Shown here: positions 16,751-26,228 of the stretch, in pieces
How the letters are laid out: each line of letters opens with the position of its first letter
Numbering within the stretch: position 1 is the stretch's first letter
Source of the DNA: Phycisphaerae bacterium
GTDB taxonomy: Bacteria; Planctomycetota; Phycisphaerae; Phycisphaerales; Phycisphaeraceae
DNA length: 64,000 nucleotides
Direction of reading: 5' to 3'
NCBI GenBank assembly: GCA_030425705.1
Contig: JAUHZU010000006.1
Span: forward strand, 179,078-243,077
Notes under the pieces: generated by a model
Told to the model about the DNA's origin: nothing
The model's input: the letters and a program-made list of their open reading frames with translations, nothing else
The model's database searches: none
Position numbers and translations under genes: made by a program

Positions 16751-19567
16751 ATGCCTCTACAGGCCCCCAAGGCGATCGGTCTCGCGCTGCTGTTTCTGAT
16801 GACGGTGGTCTGCCTGTTGCCCGCCCCCGAGGCCTGGGCACAGGACCCCGAGCAGCAGCACGCCCGGTCGCGGCGCCTCGAACGCATGTTCGACTTCGAG
16901 GAGACCGACGACCGGGGGAACAAGATCGGGTTCAGCGGGCGGGTGCTGCCGCGTCACTGGTACATCGTCGGCCGATCCCCGCTCGGGTCCAACGCGAACT
17001 TCCGCGCGACGCCGCTGCACGACGAGCTGATCCACCGGGCCGGCTACCCCGACTTCGCCGAGGTCGGCTACGACCGCGAGCACAAGGTGTCCGGCGATTT
17101 CAGCCTCCACCTCGGGCTCACCGGCGGGCAGACCGGCGCGTTTGTCCAGGTCGCGGCGATCACCGCGTTCGAGAACAGCGACTACATGCTCACGGGCTGG
17201 GTCCGCACCGAGCGGCTGGAGCACGCCTGGGCCGAGGTACGCGTCTATTTCATCGACAACACCGGGCACCGCATCGCGACCAGCGTGCACCAGTCCGAGC
17301 CGTTCCAGACCCAGGCCGAGTGGCAGCCCGTCTCGATCCGTCTGCCCGGGGAGTATGACGGCGCGGCGTACATCGGCGTGGAGCTGCTCATCATGCAGCC
17401 GGGCATGGACGAGGACAGCCCGCTCGGTGACCGGCAGGTGGTTGCGCAGGACATTGATGGCGGTGCGTGGTTCGACGATATCGCGCTGTGGAAGCTGCCG
17501 CACCTGGAGCTGCGCACCCAGACCGAGACGAACATCATCACCGAGGGCGAGCACACGCCCAACCCGCCTACGATCGCCGCGACCGTCCGCGACCTCAGCG
17601 GCGAACGCCTGCTCGCGGAGCTGTCGGTGTACGACGAACAGCTCCGCCGGGTGGACCGGCAGGCGCTGGAGGTCCGTGACAAACAGGCCAACACCTGGTC
17701 CTGGACGCCGGACCTGCCGGGCTACGGCTGGTACTTCACGCAGCTTGTCGTGTCCGAAGACGACGGCACAGGCACCTACCCGACGGTCATCGAACACACC
17801 TACGGCGCGTTCCTCTACCTGCCCGAGAGCGAGCGTGCGCCCGGGCCGGACATGGGGCGGTTCCTTCTCTCGGCCGAGGGCATGCCCGATGCGCAGCTCC
17901 CCCTGCTCAGCACGCTCATCGCGCAGACCGGGCACCGGGGGGTCGTCCTCAGCGCGTGGGACCGGCGGACCACCGAGCAGACGCTGCGCGATCGGCAGGA
18001 CATGCTCGAACCGGTGATCCGCACGCTCTCGGTCGGCGGCGGCCGGGTCGTGATCTCGCTCCACCCGCTGCCGCTGGAGCTGGTCGGACGGAGCGGCCTG
18101 ACCAGCCGGGACCCGATGATGATCCTCCGTCAGGGCGACCCCGCGACCGAGGCCTTCCTCAAGCCGGTCCTGGGTCGGCACGGCCAGCGTGTCAGCCGGT
18201 GGCAGATCGGCTCGCCGGCCCTCGGCAGCGCGTATGACACCGAACGCCTGGGCGGGCGTCTTGATGAACTGCAGGAACTGTTCCGATCAATGGCGCCTTC
18301 GCCGGACCTGATCGTGCCTTGGCGCCTGCACCAGCCGGCGCGCGACGAGGTCCGCACCGCGCGGCGCGAGGCCGCGATGACGTGGGGGCAGGGGTTCACG
18401 CCGCAGGCGATCGCCGCGGCGCTCGAGACCTGGGCCCCGTCGCTGGACTCGGTCCGGCTCGATATCGAGGTCGCCGACGCGATCCGCATGCGCCACGACC
18501 AGCGCGTGACCGACCTGGTCCTGCGGATGCTCTACGCCTGGGACCTGCAGGTCGGGTCGCTCGCGCTGCCCGCGCCATGGACGGCATCGCAGGAGCGCCG
18601 CACGGCCCTGCTGCCCGACCCGGTCCTCGGGGCGTGGGTCAACACCGCCCGCCGGCTCGAGGGGCAACGCGTTGTCGGCTGGATGCCGGTCCGTGACGGG
18701 GTCCGGTGCATGATCCTCGATGGCAACCAAGGCGGTATGCTCGTGCTGTGGAACGAGCAGGGCGAGCACGATGCGATCGAGGTCTCGCTGTACCTGGGCG
18801 ACGCACCGGTGGCGATCGATGTCTGGGGCAACCGGACACCCATCGCCTCTGAGGACGGCAGGCAGACGCTGGCCGTCGGGCGTCGGCCGATCTTCATCGA
18901 GGGCATCGACGCGATGGTCGCGCGCATGCGTGCGGGCTTCGCCATCGACGACCCGTTTATCGAGTCGACTCAGTCGGTCCACCGACGCACCCTTACTATC
19001 CAGAACCCCTGGGCCCGGACGATCAACGGCCACTTCACCATCACCGGCCCCGAAGGCTGGGACATCCAGCCCCGGCTGCACCACTTCTCCATCGCGCCCG
19101 GCGGCGCGATCCAGGTCCCGCTGGAGATCCAGTTCCCCGTCCACGAGATCGGCGGGCCCAAAACGCTGACGGCCGACTTCACCTTCCAGACCGACCAGGT
19201 CTACAACGTCACGCTCCAGACCCCCCTGGAACTGGGCCTGCGCAACATCGAGTTCGAGGGCACCGTAGTGCTTGAGCCCGGCCGTACCCCGGGAACGACC
19301 GACGCCGTCGCCACCATCAGTGTCACCAACACCGGCAGCGAGCCGACGGCGTTGTACCTATTCGCGAGTTTGCCGCAGAAGCCCCGCCGGGAACTACTGA
19401 TCCCCAGCGTGCAGCCCGGCGAGTTCGTGACCCGGCGGATCCGCTTCACCGACGTCGCGGACCTGATCGGCGAGGCGAAGCTTCGCTGCGGTGTCCGTGA
19501 AGCCAACGGCCCGGCGATCCTCAACCACCTGCTGGACCTCGAAACCGCCCCGCCTGCTGCTCCGTAG
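16751..19567 (+). CDS. Large exported protein, function unknown
   Basis: A 938-residue protein with a signal peptide (hydrophobic 8-28, cleavage near WAQ) and no later membrane segment. The region after residue 100 (EHKVSGDFSLHLGLTGGQTG, then YMLTGWVRTERLEHAWAEVRVYF) looks like a beta-sandwich carbohydrate-binding module. The middle (about 360-640) has an alpha/beta layout reminiscent of a glycoside-hydrolase-like barrel, with phrases such as IGSPALGSAYD. The last 250 residues look like two Ig-like beta-sandwich repeats (ITGPEGW, VTNTGSEPTALYLF). I cannot name a catalytic family. An exported polysaccharide-binding or -degrading role is a guess. Confidence 0.6.
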   Translation: MPLQAPKAIGLALLFLMTVVCLLPAPEAWAQDPEQQHARSRRLERMFDFEETDDRGNKIGFSGRVLPRHWYIVGRSPLGSNANFRATPLHDELIHRAGYPDFAEVGYDREHKVSGDFSLHLGLTGGQTGAFVQVAAITAFENSDYMLTGWVRTERLEHAWAEVRVYFIDNTGHRIATSVHQSEPFQTQAEWQPVSIRLPGEYDGAAYIGVELLIMQPGMDEDSPLGDRQVVAQDIDGGAWFDDIALWKLPHLELRTQTETNIITEGEHTPNPPTIAATVRDLSGERLLAELSVYDEQLRRVDRQALEVRDKQANTWSWTPDLPGYGWYFTQLVVSEDDGTGTYPTVIEHTYGAFLYLPESERAPGPDMGRFLLSAEGMPDAQLPLLSTLIAQTGHRGVVLSAWDRRTTEQTLRDRQDMLEPVIRTLSVGGGRVVISLHPLPLELVGRSGLTSRDPMMILRQGDPATEAFLKPVLGRHGQRVSRWQIGSPALGSAYDTERLGGRLDELQELFRSMAPSPDLIVPWRLHQPARDEVRTARREAAMTWGQGFTPQAIAAALETWAPSLDSVRLDIEVADAIRMRHDQRVTDLVLRMLYAWDLQVGSLALPAPWTASQERRTALLPDPVLGAWVNTARRLEGQRVVGWMPVRDGVRCMILDGNQGGMLVLWNEQGEHDAIEVSLYLGDAPVAIDVWGNRTPIASEDGRQTLAVGRRPIFIEGIDAMVARMRAGFAIDDPFIESTQSVHRRTLTIQNPWARTINGHFTITGPEGWDIQPRLHHFSIAPGGAIQVPLEIQFPVHEIGGPKTLTADFTFQTDQVYNVTLQTPLELGLRNIEFEGTVVLEPGRTPGTTDAVATISVTNTGSEPTALYLFASLPQKPRRELLIPSVQPGEFVTRRIRFTDVADLIGEAKLRCGVREANGPAILNHLLDLETAPPAAP

Positions 19568-19726
19568 GCACCGGCCCCGGTAATGGCTGTCCGGGGACCT
19601 TCGTCCACCCGGTGCCGGGTGGTCACGACCACCGCGTGCCGCGCCGTCGCCCGTTTACAGCCCTCGGCTGCAAGCGGTAGCATGTCATCCGCACATCGCC
19701 CGGTTTTTCTATCTGTGGAGCCCGCC

Positions 19727-21094
19727 ATGCCACGCACCACCCGCCGTCAGTTCGTGCAGTCCACCGCCGCGATTGCTGCCGGGGTCTCCTTACCGCGTCT
19801 CGGGTTCGCCCAGGCCGCAAACCTGAACAGCAGGCTCAGCCACGCCTGCATCGGTGTCGGCGGCATGATGGGCGGCTACGACCTGGGCCAGATGGCCGGC
19901 CACGAACGCGTCAACATCACCGCCCTGTGCGACGTGGACCGCAACATCCTGAGCGCCGCCGCAGCCAACTTCCCCGACGCCCGCCTGTACACCGACTGGC
20001 GCGAGATGCTCGACCGCGAGGGCGACCGCATCGATTCGGTCAACATCACCGTGCCCGACCACATGCACGCCGCCATCGGGCTGTCCGCGGCGAAACGCGG
20101 CAAGCACGTCTACTGCCAGAAGCCGATGTGCCACGACGTCGCCGAGGTCCGCGCGCTGACCCAGGCCGTCGCCGACGCCGGCGTCTGCTCCCAACTCGGC
20201 ACGCAGCACGCCTCGGGCACCGGCGACCGCATGGGGGTCCACTTCATCCGCCAGGGCGCGATCGGCAAGATCAGCCGCGTCGTCCTCTGCTCCAACCGCA
20301 GCGGCATCGAGGCCTACCGCCCGCTCGGCCCACGGCCCGACCACAACGACCCCGTCCCCGAGCACCTGGACTGGGACCTCTGGCTCGGTACCGCGCCGCA
20401 GCGCCCCTACGTCAACAGCATCTACCACGTCCACCGATGGCGCGGCTGGCTCGACTTCGGCACCGGCTGGCTCGGCGACATCGGTTGCCACATCTTCGAC
20501 GCGCCGTGGAAGGCACTGGGCCTTACCGCGCCGACGAGCGTCGTCGCCGAGGATGTCCAGCAGTCCTGGATCGACTCGCCCGAGCGCCGGGCCGACACCT
20601 GGCCTCAGGGGCAGCACGTCGTCTGGACCTTCCCCGGCCAGGGCAACGACCTGATCGCAGGCGACTCGCTCCGCGTCGACTGGTACGACGGCGAGTTCTA
20701 CCCGCCCGACGACCTGCGCGCGGTCGTCCTCGAGCACGAGCCCAGCTACCCCGAGGAGGCCTCGCTCTTCATCGGGGAGACCGGCATCATGCTCCTCCGC
20801 CACGGGGGGTACCCGACCTTCTACCCCCGCGAACTCATGAACGAGCTCGAACGCCCCGAGCTCCCCGCGATGAACCACTACCACCGGTTCATCGACGCGT
20901 GCCTGGGCGGCGAGGACAGCAACTCCCCGTTTCACATCACCGGCCCGATGGCCGAGGCCATCCTGCTCGGCACCGTCGCCGTCCGCAACCCCGGCCAGAC
21001 GCTGCAATGGGACCGCGACCGCCTCGCGATCACGAACAACGACACCGCCCAGCGCATGCTCACGCGGGAGTACAGGCCCGGGTGGCTGGTGTAA
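19727..21094 (+). CDS. Tat-exported Gfo/Idh/MocA family oxidoreductase
   Basis: A 455-residue NAD(P)-dependent oxidoreductase of the large planctomycete family that acts on sugars or glycosides. A twin-arginine signal (TTRRQFVQSTAAIAAG) precedes a Rossmann domain with IGVGGMMGG, ALCDVDRNI and the typical ITVPDHMHAAIGLSAAKRGK and VYCQKPMCHD motifs. The C-terminal domain has the WLGDIGCHIFD motif with its histidine. I chose the ATG at 19727 for its GGAG 7 nt upstream and the Tat motif. A TAGCAT box lies at 19677-19682. The substrate is unknown. Confidence 0.85.
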   Translation: MPRTTRRQFVQSTAAIAAGVSLPRLGFAQAANLNSRLSHACIGVGGMMGGYDLGQMAGHERVNITALCDVDRNILSAAAANFPDARLYTDWREMLDREGDRIDSVNITVPDHMHAAIGLSAAKRGKHVYCQKPMCHDVAEVRALTQAVADAGVCSQLGTQHASGTGDRMGVHFIRQGAIGKISRVVLCSNRSGIEAYRPLGPRPDHNDPVPEHLDWDLWLGTAPQRPYVNSIYHVHRWRGWLDFGTGWLGDIGCHIFDAPWKALGLTAPTSVVAEDVQQSWIDSPERRADTWPQGQHVVWTFPGQGNDLIAGDSLRVDWYDGEFYPPDDLRAVVLEHEPSYPEEASLFIGETGIMLLRHGGYPTFYPRELMNELERPELPAMNHYHRFIDACLGGEDSNSPFHITGPMAEAILLGTVAVRNPGQTLQWDRDRLAITNNDTAQRMLTREYRPGWLV

Positions 21095-21100
21095 CGCGGC

Positions 21101-23371
21101 TCACTCGGCAGCGGTGCCGTCTTCCTCGCTCGGGCCCTCGGGCTGGTCTTTGGTGGGGCTGGGCAGGTAGCGTTCGCGGAGCTGCTTGATTTCGTGGGGC
21201 AGGCCGATGAAGGTCAGCCGGTCGTCTTCCTGGATGATCGTGGCGCCGTGGGGCAGCAGCGTCTGGCCGTGGCGGTGCAGCAGGGCGGCGAGCGCGTTGC
21301 CGGGCAGGTCGAGGTCGGACACACGCTTGCCGATGATCGGCTCGGTCGTCGTGCCCGGCCGGGCGATCAGGCCGAGGTACCGCTCGTCGCGCAGCAGGAT
21401 CTCTTTCAGCTCCTGCTCGCCGCTCGCGCCCTTCCACGCGTCGAGGAAGTCGTCCTGCTCGATCCGGCCGGCCAGGTGCGCGAGGATCCGCAGGTGCATG
21501 CCCGGGTCGTCCTCCGGGCTCACCAGGAAGAACAGGGCGTACACCGTCTGCGGCTCGAGCTTCGGCGGTGCGCCTTCCGTGTCCGGGGCGCGGCCGTGCT
21601 CGGCGTCGGGGGGCTCGGCCAGCCGGCCGGCGATGCCGTGCGGCACGCGGACCACCGCCATGCACGCGTGGGGCACGTCCGCCGAGCGGAAGTGGGGGAG
21701 CATCGCCCCGCGTGCGACCGGCGCGTTGCCGTGCAGCGCCGACTCGTGGAACCGCGCCTTGATCTCGTCGGTCGACAGCCCCAGCCGCGGGGCGAACGCC
21801 TCGGCGACCTGCTCAAGGACGTACAGCATCGACTTGTCGCCCTCGACGTCGATCACCGATGCCTGCGCGACCAGGTCGTCCAGCGGGTCCGTGTCCCGCG
21901 CGCCCTTCTCTTTGAGGATCTGACGGAACTCCGCGTCCAGCGGGTCGTGCTGCTTCTGCCCGAGCACCCGGAACCAGTGGTAAATCGCGCCGTCACGGAC
22001 GACGTTTTTTCTCGCCCGGTAGAAGTACCACAGCAGCCCGACCGCCACGACACCGATCGAGAACAGGATCGCCAACTCGCCCATCTCGATGATCAGGATC
22101 AGCGAGATCAGCAGCCCCGCGATCTGCATCCACGGGTAAAACGGCGAGCGGAAGCCCGGGTCGTAGCTCGCGATCCGGCTCTCCCGCATGATGATTACCG
22201 AGAAGTTGATGATCCCGAACACCAGCAGGTTGAACGCCGACGCCAGCTTCGCCACGCCCTCGGCCGAGAGCACCACGATGAAAAAGATCATGAGCGCCGA
22301 CGTCGCGATAATCCCCCACGTCGGTGTGCCGAACTTGCTGATCTCCGCGAACCTCGGCGACACCAGCTTGTCCCGCGCCATCGCGTACGGGTACCGGCTC
22401 GCCGCCAGGATCCCCGCGTTGCCCGTCGAGGCGAACGCCGCCAGCGCCGCGATCACAATAATGATCAGCCCCACCGGGTAGGGCAGCCAGTCGAAGAACG
22501 CGTCCGCCGCCGTCGCCACCGGCGTCAGGTCGCTCCGAAGCGCGTCCGGGTTCAGCACCGCGACCATGATGAACACGCCGACGACGTACACCACCGTCGC
22601 CGTGATCAACGACAAAAACATCCCCAGCGGCAGGTTGCGGTCCGGCCGCTTGACCTCCTCACTGACACTCGCCACCTTCGTCAGCCCCGCGTACGACACA
22701 AACACCAGCCCCACCGTCGACGCCAGCCCCCGCAGCCCATTCTCCTTATGAAAGAAAGGCGAGTACTGCCGCGCCAGCTCCCCGCGCGGCTGGTCCACCG
22801 CGATGTACCACAGCCCCTGCACCACGAAAAACACCAACACCGCCAGCAGCGTCACCACCAGGATCCCCTGCAGCTTCGTCGTCTCCTTCGCCCCGAACAG
22901 GTTCACAAACATAAACGCCAGCGTCAGCACCACCGCCAGCCCCTTGATCACCCACAGCGCCGCCGTCTCGTTGCCCGGCATCAGGTCCTGCACATACGGC
23001 GTGATCGCCAGGTACGCCCCCATCCCCAGGAGCGCAAATCCCGACTTCAGCGCGAGCGCCAGCCACGTCCCCAGCCCCCCGACCGTCCCGAACATCGGCC
23101 CCAGCGACCGGTCGATAAAGTAGTACGTCCCCCCCGCCCGAGGCAGCGCGGTCGACAGCTCCGCCATGCTCATCATCGCCGGGATCATCAGGAACCCGGC
23201 CAGCAGATACGCCAGCACCGTCGAAGGCCCCGCATACGCCGTCGCCAGCCCCGGCAGCAGGAAGAACCCACTGCTAAACATCGCCCCCGTGCTGATGACA
23301 TAGACATCAAACAGCCCGAGCTCTTTCTTGAGCTTGCTGCCGCTCTTCTCGGGTTGGGCTTGCTCGGCCAT
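21101..23371 (-). CDS. APC-family permease fused to PTS EIIA-like and TrkA_C domains
   Basis: A 756-residue membrane transporter. Residues about 20-470 form 12 helices of the amino acid-polyamine-cation superfamily (GAMFSSGFFLLPGLATAYAG, PRAGGTYYFIDRSLGPMFG, STGNAGILAASRYPYAMARD). The cytoplasmic C-terminus has an EIIA-type domain (MLYVLEQVAEAF through GAMLPHFRS, with the histidine that is phosphorylated in PTS proteins, and VPHGI). A TrkA_C/RCK_C-like domain follows (IGKRVSDLDLPGNALAALL, then IIQEDDRLTFIGLP). The layout suggests transport gated by a small ligand or by phosphorylation. The ATG at 23371 is chosen as the end of conserved sequence; a TACACT box lies 17 nt upstream. Confidence 0.85.
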   Translation of the reverse strand: MAEQAQPEKSGSKLKKELGLFDVYVISTGAMFSSGFFLLPGLATAYAGPSTVLAYLLAGFLMIPAMMSMAELSTALPRAGGTYYFIDRSLGPMFGTVGGLGTWLALALKSGFALLGMGAYLAITPYVQDLMPGNETAALWVIKGLAVVLTLAFMFVNLFGAKETTKLQGILVVTLLAVLVFFVVQGLWYIAVDQPRGELARQYSPFFHKENGLRGLASTVGLVFVSYAGLTKVASVSEEVKRPDRNLPLGMFLSLITATVVYVVGVFIMVAVLNPDALRSDLTPVATAADAFFDWLPYPVGLIIIVIAALAAFASTGNAGILAASRYPYAMARDKLVSPRFAEISKFGTPTWGIIATSALMIFFIVVLSAEGVAKLASAFNLLVFGIINFSVIIMRESRIASYDPGFRSPFYPWMQIAGLLISLILIIEMGELAILFSIGVVAVGLLWYFYRARKNVVRDGAIYHWFRVLGQKQHDPLDAEFRQILKEKGARDTDPLDDLVAQASVIDVEGDKSMLYVLEQVAEAFAPRLGLSTDEIKARFHESALHGNAPVARGAMLPHFRSADVPHACMAVVRVPHGIAGRLAEPPDAEHGRAPDTEGAPPKLEPQTVYALFFLVSPEDDPGMHLRILAHLAGRIEQDDFLDAWKGASGEQELKEILLRDERYLGLIARPGTTTEPIIGKRVSDLDLPGNALAALLHRHGQTLLPHGATIIQEDDRLTFIGLPHEIKQLRERYLPSPTKDQPEGPSEEDGTAAE

Positions 23372-23482
23372 GCGCGTGTCGGGGCAGAGTGTATCCGCCC
23401 GTTGTTGGCGCGGCGAGCGTGGAAACAGGCCGCGGCGTATCCGTGGCATCCCCCAGCAATAGCCTGGATTGTAACTTCATGC

Positions 23483-23962
23483 CTAAACTTCGAACCAGTA
23501 GATATAGACGGTGAGCGTGCCGTCCCCGTTGTCCGCGTAGGCGACACGGATAACATTCGGGCCGATCATTGACTCCCCGCCAGTAAGGGTGCGGGTGTTG
23601 GCGTCCCACCACGGATCGATGATGGCCGTAACCAGGTTGAACTGGTAGCCGGCCTCATCGAAATCGGACGTATCGACGCGCGAGAGGTCGAAGACATCGT
23701 CGATACTGCCCGCCGTCGCCGTGAACTTCGCCCACATCGCCCCGTCGAAGCCCGGCGAGTATCGGCAGTGCTCGTCCGTCACGGCCAGGCCGCTGCGCAG
23801 CCCCATCGTGTCTCGGCGGGCCTCGAAGTTGGTCAGGGACCGATTTACCAGCAAGACCCCACCGACACCCAGCAGCACCACCACGCCGACCGTAATCAAT
23901 GCGGCCAGTAGGCATCCGTTGGTTATCTTCTTCCGCTCCACCAGTTCGGCCGTCTCGCTCAT
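23483..23962 (-). CDS. Single-pass membrane protein, unknown
   Basis: A 159-residue protein with a short cytoplasmic N-terminus (SETAELVERKKITNG), one membrane helix (about 18-42, ALITVGVVVLLGVGGVLLV) and an extracytoplasmic beta-rich domain rich in Asp, Gly and aromatic residues, ending YWFEV. I recognise no family. It follows the metallophosphoesterase gene on the same strand after about 115 bp. An AT-rich hairpin (TTTACTTT / AAAGTAAA, 23977-23999) lies just upstream of its start and may affect its expression. Confidence 0.55.
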   Translation of the reverse strand: MSETAELVERKKITNGCLLAALITVGVVVLLGVGGVLLVNRSLTNFEARRDTMGLRSGLAVTDEHCRYSPGFDGAMWAKFTATAGSIDDVFDLSRVDTSDFDEAGYQFNLVTAIIDPWWDANTRTLTGGESMIGPNVIRVAYADNGDGTLTVYIYWFEV

Positions 23963-24077
23963 CGGATCACCCGTCTTTTACTTTGCGAAAAAAAGTAAAG
24001 AACAGGGTAGCACGAGTTCCAGTTCCACTCAAACGACTGCCCCATGCTTTCGCGCCATGATGGTTTCAAGCCCCGCG

Positions 24078-25199
24078 CTACTCCCATTCAAAATGCCCCG
24101 TCGCCTCGGTGGTCTGTGCATCGCCATCGTCATCCTGCGTCAGCACCAGCGTCCCCGTCACGCGCGGGCCGTTCTCGCGCGTCTCCTCGGTTAGCGAGAC
24201 GTTTTCGCGGGGGCGGTTGCGTTCGCCGCGGTGGGGGTGGTCGCCCAGGTACCCGCCGGAGTACTCGACATCGAACTCCAGGAGCTCGAGGGTCATCGTC
24301 CCGCCGTCCACCACGCCGCGCATGTAGTTGAGGTCCGTCTGCGTGCCCCACAGCGCGCCGTGGACGACCTGCCAGATGCCGTCGCGGTACGTCGCCGTGA
24401 TCCGGTGGTGCTCGCCCGCCAGGTACACATCCACCCCGTGCTCCACCATCAGCGCCCACAACGCCGAGTCCGTCCCGTCCTTCAGCATGCTCGCGCTCGA
24501 GTTCTGGCTCCGCACCGGCCCGACGATCGGCAGGTGCCCCTGCACGATCACAAACGCCGCGTCCGCGTGCTCCGTCAAGACCGCATCCATCCACTCGAGC
24601 TGCTCCTCGCCCACCGTGTACGCGAACCGCGGCCCCGCGTCCTCGAACGTGTCCAGCGTGATGATGAGCAAGCCCCCGTGCCTTGCATAAAACGTCCGCC
24701 CGACGTGGCCCGCCGGCCCGTTGGTCGGCATGCCCATCTGCCGCGTAAACTCGGCCGCGAACGCCCGGGCGATATCCCCCCGCGCCAGCCCGCCGTCGTC
24801 CCCGTACTCGTGGTCCCCGGGCGCGAGGTACAGCGTGATGTCGTGTGCCGCCCACCGTTCGTTGAACCCGCCCCAGTACTCTTCGGTCTTCCGCCGGACC
24901 TGCTCGGGATCGTCCCACCACCGCGCATCCATGATGTCCCCGGCGTTGAGCGTGAAGTCCGGCCCCTCCTCCTTCAGCCGGGTAAAGAACCAGTCCAATG
25001 CCTCCTCCCACCCCGGCTGCGGGTTGGCGATGTTCCAGTTGAAGATGTCCGGCACGGACGTAAACCGCACCGGCTCCAGCTCGGCGGCCGCCGCTCCCTG
25101 TGCCTCCGCCGACGGCGAAACCCAGCCAAACAGGAGCAACCCCAGCAGCAGCGCGAGCGGGGCGGCCGGGCGACGATATCGCGATTGGATCGTGTTCAT
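24078..25199 (-). CDS. Exported calcineurin-like metallophosphoesterase, degenerate motifs
   Basis: A 373-residue protein with a signal peptide (hydrophobic 12-27, cleavage near AEA). Several metallophosphoesterase motifs are present: NAGDIMD, PGDHEYGDDGG (the GNHE position), IVQGHLPI and LAGEHHRIT. The first motif, normally DxH, appears as DIFNWN without its histidine, and the last GHxH lacks its first histidine. Metal binding may therefore differ from the standard two-metal site. The ATG at 25199 lies 7 nt after TACCAT (25207-25212). The substrate is unknown. Confidence 0.75.
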   Translation of the reverse strand: MNTIQSRYRRPAAPLALLLGLLLFGWVSPSAEAQGAAAAELEPVRFTSVPDIFNWNIANPQPGWEEALDWFFTRLKEEGPDFTLNAGDIMDARWWDDPEQVRRKTEEYWGGFNERWAAHDITLYLAPGDHEYGDDGGLARGDIARAFAAEFTRQMGMPTNGPAGHVGRTFYARHGGLLIITLDTFEDAGPRFAYTVGEEQLEWMDAVLTEHADAAFVIVQGHLPIVGPVRSQNSSASMLKDGTDSALWALMVEHGVDVYLAGEHHRITATYRDGIWQVVHGALWGTQTDLNYMRGVVDGGTMTLELLEFDVEYSGGYLGDHPHRGERNRPRENVSLTEETRENGPRVTGTLVLTQDDDGDAQTTEATGHFEWE

Positions 25200-25345
25200 A
25201 GCGGATATGGTAGCCCACGGGCCGTCCCCCGGCCGGTGCCCCCCATGTGGCCTGTCCAGGCCGTTGCTCCCCGCCGGCCGCGGCTATACTGGTACATGCC
25301 CGGGGCGGGCAGGGCAGGAAAGACACAAACGCGGGAGTTCAGGTG

Positions 25346-25936
25346 ATGCGATCCAGGTTGTTGCTTGCGATGGGGCTGGCGTTCTGCTGCCTCGCGCTCT
25401 CCCCCGGCCGGGCGCGGGCGGAACCGCTGGTGTTTGAGTTCAGCGCGGAGGTTTTCCCGACCGGCGACCCGGTCACCGGCAGCTTCAGCTACGACCCCGC
25501 GTCGGTGAACACCATCGGCTCGACCGAATACTTCCCCACCGCCAACAGCACCATCTCTGTCGATGACGGCCAGGGGTTCCAGCTCACGCTGCCGGTCGCC
25601 TACATCTCGGTCCAGCCGGGCGCCACGACCGACTTCTTCTTTCTCCAGACCTTCCAGTCGGAGCAGGCCAACGACTGGCACATCGTCATCGAGATCAGCG
25701 CGCCCGGCGGCAGTTCGGGCTGGCTCATGGGCGACAGCTCGCTGCCGGCCGCGTTCCCCGATAGCCCCGATACCGCGCTGCTCCACTACTACTTCACCGA
25801 CGAGTTCTCCCCGGTCACCAGCACCGAAGCCGCCCTGGCCTCGATTATCCCCGTGCCCGAGCCCGGCTCGCTCGCGTTGCTTGCCCCGGCGGTCACGCTG
25901 CTCGCGACCCGCCGAACCCGCGCCACGCGGGGCTGA
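25346..25936 (+). CDS. PEP-CTERM exported protein
   Basis: A 196-residue secreted protein. A signal peptide (RSRLLLAMGLAFCCLALS, cleavage near ARA) precedes a small beta-rich body and the C-terminal sorting tail VPEPGSL, a hydrophobic stretch, then RRTRATRG. The ATG at 25346 has GGAG 9 nt upstream. A TATACT box (25285-25290) gives a leader of about 50 nt. It is not closely similar to the PEP-CTERM protein at 3893 outside the tail. The function of the body is unknown. Confidence 0.82.
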   Translation: MRSRLLLAMGLAFCCLALSPGRARAEPLVFEFSAEVFPTGDPVTGSFSYDPASVNTIGSTEYFPTANSTISVDDGQGFQLTLPVAYISVQPGATTDFFFLQTFQSEQANDWHIVIEISAPGGSSGWLMGDSSLPAAFPDSPDTALLHYYFTDEFSPVTSTEAALASIIPVPEPGSLALLAPAVTLLATRRTRATRG

Positions 25937-26153
25937 CACGCCACACGATCGAACGAACAGCGGGTGCCCGCGGCATCGCGCGGCGATCCCACGCATTAGA
26001 CCGGTCAGTCGCCGAGGGGCGGGTGGTGGGCAGGCACCGTGTGTGCGGGTTGTGAGGTTTGGTGTCCTTGGCGTGTACGCCGTGGGTTGATATTGCGCAC
26101 ATAAAGCTAACGTGATTGGGGGGCGTCCTCCGATAGTTGGGGTGCTGAAGGGG

Positions 26154-26222
26154 GCAGGCCGGATGGCCTGCATCTCCAGGGGCCGGGGTGGGCCGTATGG
26201 CCCACGTGTCCGCCCCTGGAGG
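26154..26222 (+). promoter_or_regulatory. Structured 5' leader that sequesters a Shine-Dalgarno sequence
   Basis: Two perfect hairpins lie back to back. The first is GCAGGCC (26154-26160) with GGCCTGC (26165-26171) and a GGAT loop. In the second, a 10-bp outer stem, CTCCAGGGGC (26174-26183) with GCCCCTGGAG (26212-26221), encloses a 7-bp inner stem, GTGGGCC (26188-26194) with GGCCCAC (26199-26205), and a GTAT loop. The outer stem contains most of the GGAGG ribosome-binding site of the pseudopilin gene that starts at TTG 26229. This is the layout of a translational riboswitch, thermosensor or protein-controlled leader; it matches no riboswitch consensus I know. Confidence 0.6.
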
Positions 26223-26228
26223 CCCGTC

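Noticed and set aside
21194..23572. A 792-codon plus-strand open frame opposite the APC permease gene
   Set aside because: It is Arg/His/Gln-rich with no motif or ribosome-binding site and is the mirror of the GC3-rich permease gene. Similar long shadows opposite speA, the kinase and pyrC were dropped for the same reason.
26154..26222. Known c-di-GMP-I (GEMM) riboswitch
   Set aside because: The conserved core and tetraloop-receptor sequences are not present; only the gene context is similar.
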